Shown piece after piece: positions 14,740 through 24,103 of a stretch of DNA of 37,469 bases. The notes under the pieces are model-generated. The model searched no databases and had not been told where the DNA came from. It was given only the letters and a program-made list of their open reading frames with translations. This DNA comes from Rhodospirillaceae bacterium (lineage in GTDB: Bacteria; Pseudomonadota; Alphaproteobacteria; Thalassobaculales; Thalassobaculaceae), in NCBI GenBank assembly GCA_002690995.1, contig NZGS01000046.1, positions 1 to 37,469 on the forward strand, written 5' to 3'. The translations under genes were made by a program, and so were the position numbers. The stretch's first letter is position 1. Each line of letters begins with the position of its first letter.

Positions 14740-16694
14740 GACTACTTCTCTTAAACCTCAAGAATAGTTGTTTGCGTCTTCTACTACTCGTTGCAGCCAC
14801 GACAACCATCTCCTTAGTGCAAATATCCACTGCATGGGTTCAAGAAAGCCTATCGATAAATGAAGTAAAGCGCGTTTTAGCTCAGGCTATTCATGAAGCC
14901 CGCACAAGAGGTGTTGGAGCGGCAATAGCGGTATCAGATAGAACCGGCAACATTTTAGCCGTATACAATATGATCGGTGCGAACAGGCAATTCAATGCAA
15001 CGGGTGCTGACTGCACAGTTGGCCTAAGCAATGTACCTGTTGGATGTGTTGTTGTGACTTCAGACCCAAAACAGCCTAACGGGGTACCTGGAAAAGGCGG
15101 ATTAGAACGTTTAGATGTTCCAGGCCCGGTGGCCGCAATAGCCAAGGCAATAACTGGGGCTTATCTATCATCTAGCGGCAACGCATTCACAACACGCACA
15201 GCTAGTCAAATCGTTCAAGAACACTTCAATCCAAAGGAACGCTTTTCGCCTAGCGGCCCTCTTTTTGGGGTTCAGTTTAGTCAACTGCCGTGTTCTGACT
15301 TAGTTATTGCCGAAAATAGCTCCGCTGTCACAATAGGTCCAAAACGCTCTCCCCTCGGACTAGCTGCCGATCCTGGTGGCATTCCTCTATATAAAAACAA
15401 CCAGGTCGTCGGAGCAATTGGAGTGATATCTGACGGTTTATATAGTCTTGATCCAAACATCGGTGATTTTGATAATGACCCAGACGAATTAATCGCTCTT
15501 GCGGGTACAGTTGGTTTCGAAGCGCCAGTAGACATAAGGGGTAATCGGATTACCGTAGAAGGTAAAACGTTTCGTTTTACTGACAGAGGTTATCGCGCAT
15601 TAAGATCTAAAGCTTCGGAGGCGGTTCCCTTTGACCAGCTGGATAGATCAGTGGGCGGACTTACCGCAATAGGCACCTATTTTGCTGGAACAATCAGATC
15701 CGGCACAGCTTTTGGAACCCCCGCGTCCGGTTACAGAGCAAATACAACAGGAGAGTACGGCCCATTAAATGCATTCATTCTTGTAGATGGCAATAACCAA
15801 CCAAGGTTCTCTCCAAGAGATGGAACCGAAGGAACGCCGGAAGCGATGACGGCTAACGAAGTTAGAACGATTATCCGAAACGCACTTACAATCGCTTTTA
15901 GGGCCCGCGGTCAAATTAGGCGTCCTTTAGGAGATCACGCACATGTCACTGTATCGGTAGTTGATACTAATGGCGCTATTGTTGGGTTAGCGCGAACCCC
16001 GGATGGACCGGTTTTTGGGACCGATGTATCTTTACAAAAGGCTCGAACAGCAGCTTTTTTTTCTAATCGTCATGCAGGTAATGAATTAATAGCTGGAAAT
16101 TTGGGAAATTATGTGTTGCAGGTAAGATCGGTGTTAGGACCAACTGCGCTAGGCGACGGCATTGCGTTCGCGGACCGATCAGGAGGAAACTTATCAAGAC
16201 CGTATTTACCGGACGGCGTGACCAATGCACCACCCGGACCTTTCAGCAAGCCTATCGCGGAATGGAGTATTTTTAATACTGGATTGCAGCTGGATTTAGT
16301 AGCGGCAAATTTGGTAGCCCATCGTTCGTTCCTTCTGGGGCTTTCAAGCGTGGACACGGCATCAGGTTGTACCTCACTCCCTCTTAGACCGGAGACAGCC
16401 AAATCAAGGATACCAAATGGGATTCAAATCTTTCCCGGCAGTGTTCCAATTTATCGGAACAATGTTTTAGTTGGCGGACTGGGCGTTTCAGGTGATGGTA
16501 TAGATCAAGATGATATGATTTCATTCCTGGGGTTACACAACGCTGGATTGGAATTAGCGACTGGGATAGGTAACGCCCCCCGTGGTATCCGTGCGGACCT
16601 TCTCTTCGCAAATGGAACACGCCTGAGATATGTAAGTTGTCCATTTGCACCATTTTTAGACACAGCCGATCAAACGCCATGTTCAGGAAAGTAA
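14736..16694 (+). CDS. Exported tandem GlcG/HbpS-like protein
   Basis: A 652-residue exported protein (signal peptide about residues 1-33, likely cut at STA). It holds two copies of a GlcG/HbpS-type domain, at about 40-265 and 365-610. Each starts with a long helix and a 'AAIAVSDRTGNILAVY' / 'VTVSVVDTNGAIVGLAR'-type strand pair, and ends with a 'PIYKNNQVVGAIGVISDG' / 'PIYRNNVLVGGLGVSGDG' segment, so the duplication is clear. HbpS-like members bind heme, and GlcG-like members are often encoded beside oxidoreductases. Both halves are enlarged by insertions compared with the usual ~140-residue domain. It sits between the cytochrome and barrel genes and overlaps both neighbours. Confidence 0.68.
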   Translation: MRLLLLNLKNSCLRLLLLVAATTTISLVQISTAWVQESLSINEVKRVLAQAIHEARTRGVGAAIAVSDRTGNILAVYNMIGANRQFNATGADCTVGLSNVPVGCVVVTSDPKQPNGVPGKGGLERLDVPGPVAAIAKAITGAYLSSSGNAFTTRTASQIVQEHFNPKERFSPSGPLFGVQFSQLPCSDLVIAENSSAVTIGPKRSPLGLAADPGGIPLYKNNQVVGAIGVISDGLYSLDPNIGDFDNDPDELIALAGTVGFEAPVDIRGNRITVEGKTFRFTDRGYRALRSKASEAVPFDQLDRSVGGLTAIGTYFAGTIRSGTAFGTPASGYRANTTGEYGPLNAFILVDGNNQPRFSPRDGTEGTPEAMTANEVRTIIRNALTIAFRARGQIRRPLGDHAHVTVSVVDTNGAIVGLARTPDGPVFGTDVSLQKARTAAFFSNRHAGNELIAGNLGNYVLQVRSVLGPTALGDGIAFADRSGGNLSRPYLPDGVTNAPPGPFSKPIAEWSIFNTGLQLDLVAANLVAHRSFLLGLSSVDTASGCTSLPLRPETAKSRIPNGIQIFPGSVPIYRNNVLVGGLGVSGDGIDQDDMISFLGLHNAGLELATGIGNAPRGIRADLLFANGTRLRYVSCPFAPFLDTADQTPCSGK

Positions 16695-18481
16695 TTTTTA
16701 AGGATACAATAAAGCTAATGGTGCCAGTTGCGGCGGCAACGACCTTGCTTTTAGCAGCAACAACCGCTGGCCTTTGCACAGAACTTGCGCAAGCGCTTGA
16801 AAGGAAGAGGCCGGGTTCTTCTGAATATGATAAAAACAAAGAGCTGAAGCCATTACCATCAGCGGTCAAGAAACGTCCGCCGGTTCTAAAACGCGACGAC
16901 CCTTCAAATTTCCTACCTGTGCCAGATCGCTGGCGGATCATAGAAAGCGTTGGTGTTAAAGAGAGTATACTCGACCCTTATAATCGCAATCCCCTTAAGG
17001 GTGATCGACCGCTATTTGGAAAGGATTGGTTTATCAATCTAGCGGTCATCTCTGACACGGTGTTTGAACCTCGAAGTTTTCCAGTGCCAGTAGGCGTGCA
17101 AGCCACCCGCGATGCAAACGACGTTGATCTTTTTGGCGGGGCCGATAGCTGGGTTTTTAATGAGAATTTAATTGTTAGCCTCTCCCTAATAAAAGGTGAT
17201 ACAGCATTCAAACCACCTGATTATGAGTTTCGCTTAACTCCCGTTTTCAACTTTAATCACGTTGAAGTGGAAGAAGTAAGAGTTCTGAAAGCCGATCCTA
17301 GGTTAGGAACGGAACGTTCTGACAGGCATATTGCGTTGCAAGAAGCCTTTTTCGACTACCACATTCGTAATGTTTCAGACAGGTACGATTTCGACTCAAT
17401 TCGTATTGGCATACAGCCTTTTTCGACAGACTTTAGAGGGTTTTTATTCCAGGATAGCCAAATAGGGGTGAGGCTTTTTGGCGACAGAGATAACAATATC
17501 TTTCAATACAATTTAGCGTGGTTCAGGCGTCTCGAAAAAGATACCAATAGTCTTTTAAACCACATTAATAGAAAAATAAGGGATGATGATATCTTTATCG
17601 CAAACCTTTATTGGCAAGATTTTCCTATATTGGGTTTCCAAAGTCAGGTAACTGCTGTTTATAATCGGAACACTGAAGGTGGCGATTTCTATTTTAATGA
17701 TAACGAATTTATTGAAAGACCTGCATCTTTTGGAAGTGAGCGCGGCCGCAACTACGATGTAGGCTATCTTGGATTTAATGGCGATGGTCATTTTGGCCGA
17801 CTAAATTTAACAACTTCATTCTACACAGCACTGGGTACAAATCGCGAAAGCGCGTTCAGCGACGAAACAGCTAACATTAGATCCTTTTTCTTTGCGGCAG
17901 AGCCGGGGATTGATTTTGACTGGATCCGACTTCGCGGCTCATTAGTTTATGCAAGCGGCGATAGCGATCCTTTTGATAATACAGAAACGGGTTTTGATGC
18001 AATTTTTGAAAACCCACAAATTGCCGGATCGGATACGAACTTTTGGATAAGACAAACTATCCCTTTAATTGGTGGCGGCGGTATAGTGACTACTGCCAGA
18101 AACGCAATGCTTCCAGCTCTTAGAACCTCAAAAGAACATGGACAATCTAATTTCAACAATCCTGGCCTGCGCTTAATCGGTGTTGGAGCCGATTTCGACA
18201 TACTTCCAGAATTACGCGTTTCGACTAATGTAAATTATATGGAATTTGATGATACATCTGTGCTTGAAGTCGCACGCAACCAACAAGAAATTGCACAGGA
18301 AATTGGCTTAGACGTCTCGGTTGCTGCAATATATCGACCATTCTTCACTCAGAACGTTGTATTCAGATTGTCTGGTGCAGCGTTATTTCCCGGTAGTGGC
18401 TTCACAGATTTGTATGGTGAACAACGGGATCAAGATGATACGTTTTTTTCCGTTCAAGCAAACCTTATTCTTACATATTAG
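16679..18481 (+). CDS. Outer-membrane beta-barrel protein (porin-like), candidate electron-conduit sheath
   Basis: About 600 residues from the ATG at 16679; an upstream TTG at 16637 would add 14 residues inside the preceding gene and seems less likely. The signal peptide (about 1-39) ends near AQA. The mature protein starts with a basic Pro-rich segment, then shows many alternating hydrophobic/polar strands with aromatic girdles and ends in 'VQANLILTY', an aromatic C-terminus typical of BAM-inserted barrels. It has no heme motif. The length is near that of MtrB-type sheaths, though no sequence kinship to MtrB can be claimed. It overlaps the GlcG-like gene by 16 bases and sits nine bases before the LVIVD decaheme gene, the order expected for a porin-cytochrome pair (inference). 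Confidence 0.65.
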   Translation: MFRKVIFKDTIKLMVPVAAATTLLLAATTAGLCTELAQALERKRPGSSEYDKNKELKPLPSAVKKRPPVLKRDDPSNFLPVPDRWRIIESVGVKESILDPYNRNPLKGDRPLFGKDWFINLAVISDTVFEPRSFPVPVGVQATRDANDVDLFGGADSWVFNENLIVSLSLIKGDTAFKPPDYEFRLTPVFNFNHVEVEEVRVLKADPRLGTERSDRHIALQEAFFDYHIRNVSDRYDFDSIRIGIQPFSTDFRGFLFQDSQIGVRLFGDRDNNIFQYNLAWFRRLEKDTNSLLNHINRKIRDDDIFIANLYWQDFPILGFQSQVTAVYNRNTEGGDFYFNDNEFIERPASFGSERGRNYDVGYLGFNGDGHFGRLNLTTSFYTALGTNRESAFSDETANIRSFFFAAEPGIDFDWIRLRGSLVYASGDSDPFDNTETGFDAIFENPQIAGSDTNFWIRQTIPLIGGGGIVTTARNAMLPALRTSKEHGQSNFNNPGLRLIGVGADFDILPELRVSTNVNYMEFDDTSVLEVARNQQEIAQEIGLDVSVAAIYRPFFTQNVVFRLSGAALFPGSGFTDLYGEQRDQDDTFFSVQANLILTY

Positions 18482-18490
18482 GCAAAGCAG

Positions 18491-21400
18491 TTGGTTTATT
18501 TACGCTACATAATTTCAGTCATCAGTTTGGTCCTTTTGGCGGCTACACACAGCTTTGCGGCATCTGGTGAAAAACCACGGGATATCACCTATGGAAAGAC
18601 ACCCCCTGCCCCAAAGTGGCAACCAGTTGAGCAAATCAATATTAAAAGCCAGGGTTGCATCAGTTGCCATACAACAACGGATGAACCTAGCATGCATCGC
18701 AACAGTGGCGTACCTATAGGTTGCACAGATTGTCACGGCGGCAATTCATCAATTATGAAACCAGCTTCAGGTGCACCATCCAAGAAAGCATACCGAACGG
18801 CAATGGACCAAGCCCATGTTCAACCCAGATATCCGCAGACTTGGAATTATCCAAGCAGCGCAAACCCCGTGGCGTCGTACACATTATTAAACAAAGAAAG
18901 TCCAGAATATGTCCGTTTCGTAAATCCTAGTGATTATAGGATTGTCGAAGAAGCTTGCGGTTCCTGCCATGCAGGAGCCATCCGAGCAGCAAAAAACAGT
19001 CTCATGGCGACGGGCGCAATGCTTTGGGGTGGTGCCGCATATAACAATGGCATCCTGCCATTCAAAAACTATATTCTAGGCGAAGGGTACACAAGGGATG
19101 GAACGGGAGCTTTACTAAAAAACCCGATGCCAGTTACAGAGGAGATGAAGGCTGCTGGCATTTTAGAATCACTTGCACCTCTTCCAGCTTGGGAAACCAT
19201 TCCGCCTGGAGATATTTTTAGGGTCTTCGAGAGAGGTGGAAGAAATATCGTTAACTTATTTCCGGAAATCGGGCTGCCAAATTCACTAGGTCAAATACAA
19301 CGGTTAGAGGAACCCGGAAGACCAGACCTAAAACAGTCAAACCGGGGCCCAGGAACAGGACTTCGAATTTCGGTTCCGGTCATCAATATTACAAAAACAC
19401 GTTTGAATGATCCCTTTACATGGTTCCTCGGCACCAACGAGCAACCTGGTGACTATCGTTCTTCGGGATGCGCTGCTTGTCACGTTGTTTATGCAAATGA
19501 TAGGGACCCTAGGCATTCAGGCCCATATGCAAAATATGGCCATGCCGGCATGAGCCAGACAAGCGACCCAACGATACCGAAAGGAGAAGAAGGTCACCCT
19601 CTGAAACATGAATTCACAAGCGCCATTCCGACAAGTCAATGTATGATTTGTCATATGCATCAACCTAATATTTTTGTGAATTCGTTTCTTGGTTACACGA
19701 TGTGGGATTATGAGTCAGATGCTCCACATATGTGGCCTAAAGAACAAAGATACCCAAGCAATGCAGAAATGCACGAAATTCTTGAAAGGAACCCTGAAGG
19801 GGCAGCTGTTCGTGGCCTTTGGTCAGATCCTGAATTTTTGAAAGAGGTATCAAAACTTAATCCGAAGTTAGAGAATACTCAATTTGCTGACTATCACGGA
19901 CATGGCTGGAATTTCCGTGCAATCTTCAAGAAGGACGAGGCTGGAAATTTATTAGATAAGGATGGGAATATCGTATCACATGAAGACCCTGATAAATTTG
20001 AAAAGGCCGTACACATGTCGTCAATACATCTTGATGCGGGAATGCATTGTGTAGATTGCCATTTCGAACAAGATACGCATGGGAATGGCCACCTTTATGG
20101 CGAAGTAGCTAGCGCAATCGAGATAACCTGCCAGGACTGCCACGGCACCGCTGACAAATACCCCACACTTTTAACCTCTGGTCCTGCTGCACCCGAAGGG
20201 GGCAATGACGTTGGGGTAACGAGAAACTCAGATGGCTCAAAGCGCTTTGAGTGGAGAGAAGGGGTACTTTACCAACGATCAGCGCTTTGGCCTGGATTAG
20301 AGTGGGAAGTTTCATTGGTTAAAGATAGCGTTAACCCCGGCCACAAAGATTACAACGCTAAATCAGCGCGAGCAAAACTTATGAAAGCAGACCCTAACAA
20401 TATGGATTGGGGTTTGAACGTTCCCGCTGACAAACGAGCACACAAACCAGAGGAAATGGAATGTTTTACGTGTCACCTTTCATGGACAACGAGCTGTGGT
20501 GGATGCCATCTACCAATTGAAGCCAACTGGAAGACAGAGCGGCATCATTATGAAGGCGGAGAAACTCGCAATTATGCGACCTACAACCCACAGGTTGCTC
20601 GTGACCAAATGTTTCAATTAGGAATCCACAGTACTGCAAAAGGTAATACAATTGCCCCCATACGCTCGACATCGGCTCTAGTACTGTCCTCAACAAACAT
20701 TAATCGCGAGAAACTCTACATACAACAACCGCCGATCGCATCTAGTGGATATTCTAGCCAAGCATTCGCGCCTCACTTCGCACATACAGTTAGGAAAGAA
20801 GAGACCAAAAATTGTTCCGACTGCCATCTATCTGCTGCGAATGACAATAATGCAAGAATGGCTCAACTCCTATTGCAGGGTACAAATTTTGTAAATTTTG
20901 TTGGTTACAATGCCTGGATTGGTGGTGAAGGAGGCGTTGAGGCAGTACAGGTAACTGAATGGGATGAGCCGCAAGCTGTAATTGGGAGCTATTTACAAAA
21001 ATATGCCTATCCAGATTGGTATGATGAGCACCAAAAGCGGAATAAGGAACTGCCAGTAAGTCGTACGCACAACGCAGACGGTGCTGTTAATTGTGTGACA
21101 TTAAGAGGTGAATACCTGTTCACTGCAAGCGGTCCCGAAGGCTTTCATGTCTATGATGTAGCATCGATCTCAAACAAAGGCTTTAGTCAGCGGGTAATTA
21201 CGGCGCCATTTTCTCCTCTGGGCCACGATACCAGAGTTGAATCAAAAAATGCCACCTGCATGGCCCTCCCAACTAATCAGGCCATTGCTCCCGAGCGAAA
21301 CACAGGTGACTTAATGAGGAAAATAAACCAAGAGCAACCATTCCACCCCATTTATAACTACGCGTTTGTAACAGACTCAGAAGAGGGTCTAATTGTTGTA

Positions 21401-22237
21401 AATGTAAACACTTTAGCCGACGGCCTCCCCCGTAATAACTTTTTAAAGCGAGCATTAACCTGGAATCCAGACAACATTTTGACAGGCGCGCGGCATATCA
21501 CTATGGCAGGCCACATTGTCTATATCACGACGCCAAGTTCGCTAGTCGTGCTAGACCTTAATGATCCGCTAAAACCTAAGCTTGTTCAGAAAATAGAAAT
21601 GGAAGATCCAAGAGCCTCAGCGCTTCAGTTCCGCTATTTGTTCGTCACTGATGCTGAAGGCTTAAAAGTATTTGATGCGACACAACCAAAGAACATCAAA
21701 CCTGTTTCAGGAGCTCATATTGCTCTTAAAAACCCCAAAAAACTTTACGTTGCACGCACATATGCTTACGTAGCAGCAGGAAGTGAGGGGCTTGCGATTA
21801 TAAATGTAAAAAACCCAGAGCAGCCAAAACTCTATAAACTCTTTAACGCTTACGGAAAGATCAATGATGCAAGAGATGTCATTGTAGGCACAACTAACGC
21901 GTCCCTTTTCGCATATATAGCAGATGGGGAAAACGGTCTGAAAGTTATTCAGCTTACCTCACCTGACTCCCAGCCTCGTTTTTACGGATATAGTCCTGAA
22001 CCAAAACCAGAATTAATTGCTTGGAAAAAGACAAAATATCCTGCCCTTGCATTGTCAAAGGGATTAGATAGAGATAGGGGCGTTGATGAAACCGGTGGTC
22101 AGATAGCAGTATTCGGACGACTTGGCTCACGGCCATTTAATGTCAATGAAATGAAAAAGCTCTATCTTGATCCATATGGGAAGCCCTACTACGTGAGAGA
22201 CGAAGTCGATCAAAAAATAGCCAAGCAAGTCAAATAA
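18491..22237 (+). CDS. Decaheme cytochrome c with C-terminal LVIVD-repeat beta-propeller
   Basis: A 1248-residue exported protein. The TTG at 18491 is the only start that keeps the signal peptide (about residues 1-23, ending SFAA); a stop lies four codons upstream. Ten CXXCH sites begin at residues 56, 78, 156, 327, 384, 520, 547, 658, 669 and 775, spread over a large domain with long heme-free insertions. From about 850 to 1190 several ~45-residue LVIVD units follow ('YAFVTDSEEGLIVVNVN', 'YLFVTDAEGLKVFDA', 'YAYVAAGSEGLAIINV', 'FAYIADGENGLKVIQL'), which build a beta-propeller typical of surface or periplasmic proteins. As the last gene after the barrel gene it is a good candidate for the outermost electron carrier, possibly exported by the nearby T2SS (inference). 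Confidence 0.85.
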   Translation: MVYLRYIISVISLVLLAATHSFAASGEKPRDITYGKTPPAPKWQPVEQINIKSQGCISCHTTTDEPSMHRNSGVPIGCTDCHGGNSSIMKPASGAPSKKAYRTAMDQAHVQPRYPQTWNYPSSANPVASYTLLNKESPEYVRFVNPSDYRIVEEACGSCHAGAIRAAKNSLMATGAMLWGGAAYNNGILPFKNYILGEGYTRDGTGALLKNPMPVTEEMKAAGILESLAPLPAWETIPPGDIFRVFERGGRNIVNLFPEIGLPNSLGQIQRLEEPGRPDLKQSNRGPGTGLRISVPVINITKTRLNDPFTWFLGTNEQPGDYRSSGCAACHVVYANDRDPRHSGPYAKYGHAGMSQTSDPTIPKGEEGHPLKHEFTSAIPTSQCMICHMHQPNIFVNSFLGYTMWDYESDAPHMWPKEQRYPSNAEMHEILERNPEGAAVRGLWSDPEFLKEVSKLNPKLENTQFADYHGHGWNFRAIFKKDEAGNLLDKDGNIVSHEDPDKFEKAVHMSSIHLDAGMHCVDCHFEQDTHGNGHLYGEVASAIEITCQDCHGTADKYPTLLTSGPAAPEGGNDVGVTRNSDGSKRFEWREGVLYQRSALWPGLEWEVSLVKDSVNPGHKDYNAKSARAKLMKADPNNMDWGLNVPADKRAHKPEEMECFTCHLSWTTSCGGCHLPIEANWKTERHHYEGGETRNYATYNPQVARDQMFQLGIHSTAKGNTIAPIRSTSALVLSSTNINREKLYIQQPPIASSGYSSQAFAPHFAHTVRKEETKNCSDCHLSAANDNNARMAQLLLQGTNFVNFVGYNAWIGGEGGVEAVQVTEWDEPQAVIGSYLQKYAYPDWYDEHQKRNKELPVSRTHNADGAVNCVTLRGEYLFTASGPEGFHVYDVASISNKGFSQRVITAPFSPLGHDTRVESKNATCMALPTNQAIAPERNTGDLMRKINQEQPFHPIYNYAFVTDSEEGLIVVNVNTLADGLPRNNFLKRALTWNPDNILTGARHITMAGHIVYITTPSSLVVLDLNDPLKPKLVQKIEMEDPRASALQFRYLFVTDAEGLKVFDATQPKNIKPVSGAHIALKNPKKLYVARTYAYVAAGSEGLAIINVKNPEQPKLYKLFNAYGKINDARDVIVGTTNASLFAYIADGENGLKVIQLTSPDSQPRFYGYSPEPKPELIAWKKTKYPALALSKGLDRDRGVDETGGQIAVFGRLGSRPFNVNEMKKLYLDPYGKPYYVRDEVDQKIAKQVK

Positions 22238-22286
22238 AGCCTACCTAGCTTACAAATATAAAATTTTGAAATACAAAACTTGAGCT

Positions 22287-23894
22287 TTAAGCGAAAAAGA
22301 ATTCCTCGTAATTATTTGCCTCGACTTTTTGAATAACCGTTCTGTATTTGACGGCTCCGCCATTATAAGCCAAAACCCTTGGTTTATCTCTGCCAGGTAC
22401 ATTACTGTTTACGCCTGTTTGCCACGAGCCAACACCACTCATTAAAAGGCCTTCAGATGCTTTTTGCACTTGGAGCTCCCACTTGTCTACTGACGTTGAC
22501 TTAGGCTCCACCCTGGTAAATCCGTTGCTCATTGTATATTCCAAGAGATTGGTTTGCCAATCTACCACCTCTTCAATATTTCTCGGTATGTTACCTCGCG
22601 AAGTATGCGGCCCTAAAATCATAAACATATTTGGAAAACCCTCTGCCTGCATACCAAACAAGGTTCTTGGGAAATCACTCCAATCATCTTTAAGACAACG
22701 ACCCGTTGAAGTTCGGATATCAATCCGATCATAAGGGCCTGTTACGCCATCAAAACCGGTGGCGTATATAATAAGGTCAAATTCATACAATTGATTAGAC
22801 GTTTTTATACCGTTTTCTGTTATACGCGTTATAGGGGTCTCGTTAAGATCTACTAGCAAAACGTTTTCCTGATTATAAACCTCGTAGTAACCACTTTCCA
22901 AAGGCAGCCTTCGAGTTCCAAACCCATGGTTCTTTGGTGTGAGTAATTTTGCAATTTCAGGATCGTTTACGCGCTCACGGATTTTTTTTGCGGCGAACTC
23001 TGTCATCAGTTTATTAGCTTGCTCATCAACTAAGATGTCTTTTAGGTTGCCAATCCATATTCCAAACCCGGGCTCTTTATAGAGTTTTTCCCAAAATGCT
23101 TCCCTCTCATCTGGCGTCAAATCGGTCGTGCTCCTGGGATCTGGATCGTGAATAAAACAAGCAATCGTTTTTCTACATTGCTCAAAAATTTTTTCAAAAT
23201 CCTGCTTGATTTGTTTCTGTTCGTCTTCTGTGATTACACTATTATTAAGGGGCGCGGCCCAATTTGGACTACGCTGAAAAACCGTGAGGTGCGCAACATC
23301 CTTCGCTATAGTTTGTATTGTTTGAATTGCACATGCACCCGTCCCTATGATTCCAACCCGCTTCCCTGAGAAGTCTACCTCCTCGTGAGGCCATCTTGCA
23401 GTGTGATATGCCGGTCCTTTGAAAGTCTCTCTACCCTCAATGTTTGGAAGGGTGAATGCTGATAATGGCCCTAATGCTGTGATCAAGAAACGCGCTACAT
23501 ATTCTTCCTTCATATTTGTCCTTACAGTCCACAAATTATTCTGTTGATCAAAAACGCATGCCTCTACTCTTCTGTCGAACTTAATATCTCGTCGAAAATC
23601 AAACTTATCGGCTACGTAATTAAGATACCTTAACGTATCAGGTTGTGCGGCAAAATGTTCCGGCCAATCCCATTCCTCAAAGAGTTCCTTGGAGAAAGAA
23701 TACCCGTAAGACCAACTTTCTGAGTCAAATCGCGCACCTGGGTAGCGATTCCAATACCATGTACCACCAACATTATCACCTGCTTCGATTACTAGCGCTT
23801 TTAGCTTAAGTTGCCTTAACTTGAAAAGTTGATACAGGCCCGCAACACCTGCTCCTATTACAATCACATCGTACTGTGAATTATTCTCAGACAC
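22287..23894 (-). CDS. Flavin-containing monooxygenase of the Baeyer-Villiger type
   Basis: A 535-residue FAD- and NADPH-dependent monooxygenase. The FAD motif GAGVAG is at residues 14-19, the NADPH motif GTGACA at 184-189, and between them stands the Baeyer-Villiger fingerprint FKGPAYHTARWP (158-169), which separates these enzymes from other flavin monooxygenases. Length is normal for single-chain cyclohexanone/phenylacetone monooxygenase relatives. Such enzymes insert oxygen next to a ketone to give esters or lactones; the substrate cannot be read from sequence. The start is GTG with a weak ribosome site. It is divergent from the enolase-superfamily gene and shares a 200-base control region with it. 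Confidence 0.85.
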   Translation of the reverse strand: MSENNSQYDVIVIGAGVAGLYQLFKLRQLKLKALVIEAGDNVGGTWYWNRYPGARFDSESWSYGYSFSKELFEEWDWPEHFAAQPDTLRYLNYVADKFDFRRDIKFDRRVEACVFDQQNNLWTVRTNMKEEYVARFLITALGPLSAFTLPNIEGRETFKGPAYHTARWPHEEVDFSGKRVGIIGTGACAIQTIQTIAKDVAHLTVFQRSPNWAAPLNNSVITEDEQKQIKQDFEKIFEQCRKTIACFIHDPDPRSTTDLTPDEREAFWEKLYKEPGFGIWIGNLKDILVDEQANKLMTEFAAKKIRERVNDPEIAKLLTPKNHGFGTRRLPLESGYYEVYNQENVLLVDLNETPITRITENGIKTSNQLYEFDLIIYATGFDGVTGPYDRIDIRTSTGRCLKDDWSDFPRTLFGMQAEGFPNMFMILGPHTSRGNIPRNIEEVVDWQTNLLEYTMSNGFTRVEPKSTSVDKWELQVQKASEGLLMSGVGSWQTGVNSNVPGRDKPRVLAYNGGAVKYRTVIQKVEANNYEEFFFA

Positions 23895-23947
23895 TATACC
23901 AACTCTTAAAATGTCGTTGTACTTCCGATTACATAAAGCAAGATCGA

Positions 23948-23965
23948 TTATTATGAAAATAATAA
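23948..23965. promoter_or_regulatory. Hairpin/dyad in the divergent monooxygenase / enolase-family control region
   Basis: A perfect seven-base inverted repeat TTATTAT (23948-23954) and ATAATAA (23959-23965) with a GAAA loop. It lies about 55 bases upstream of the monooxygenase start and about 130 bases upstream of the enolase-family start. It may be an operator or simply AT-rich sequence. Confidence 0.25.
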
Positions 23966-24022
23966 CCTAAATTTGCTCTTCAAGAAACACTCAGTTTGAT
24001 AATATATCTTTCCTAAAGAGCA

Positions 24023-24103
24023 ATGATCAACGAAAGCACCCCGCCACCAGCAAACGAAGTTAAAAAACGATTAGGTTTTAATTTGGAGGAACCGCATGGA
24101 TGA
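24023..24103 (+). other. Possible 26-codon leader ORF overlapping the enolase-family start
   Basis: An ATG at 24023 with AAAGAG seven bases upstream opens a 26-codon frame that ends in TGA at 24101-24103, eight bases inside the next gene, whose ATG is at 24096. The peptide is Pro- and Glu-rich with no known motif. The downstream gene has its own strong ribosome site (GGAGG), so coupling would be optional. Chance occurrence is quite possible. Confidence 0.22.

Noticed and set aside
16384-16941. 185-codon open frame on the minus strand
   Set aside because: It spans the junction of the GlcG-like and barrel genes, which have clear signal peptides and domain content on the plus strand; composition is not protein-like.
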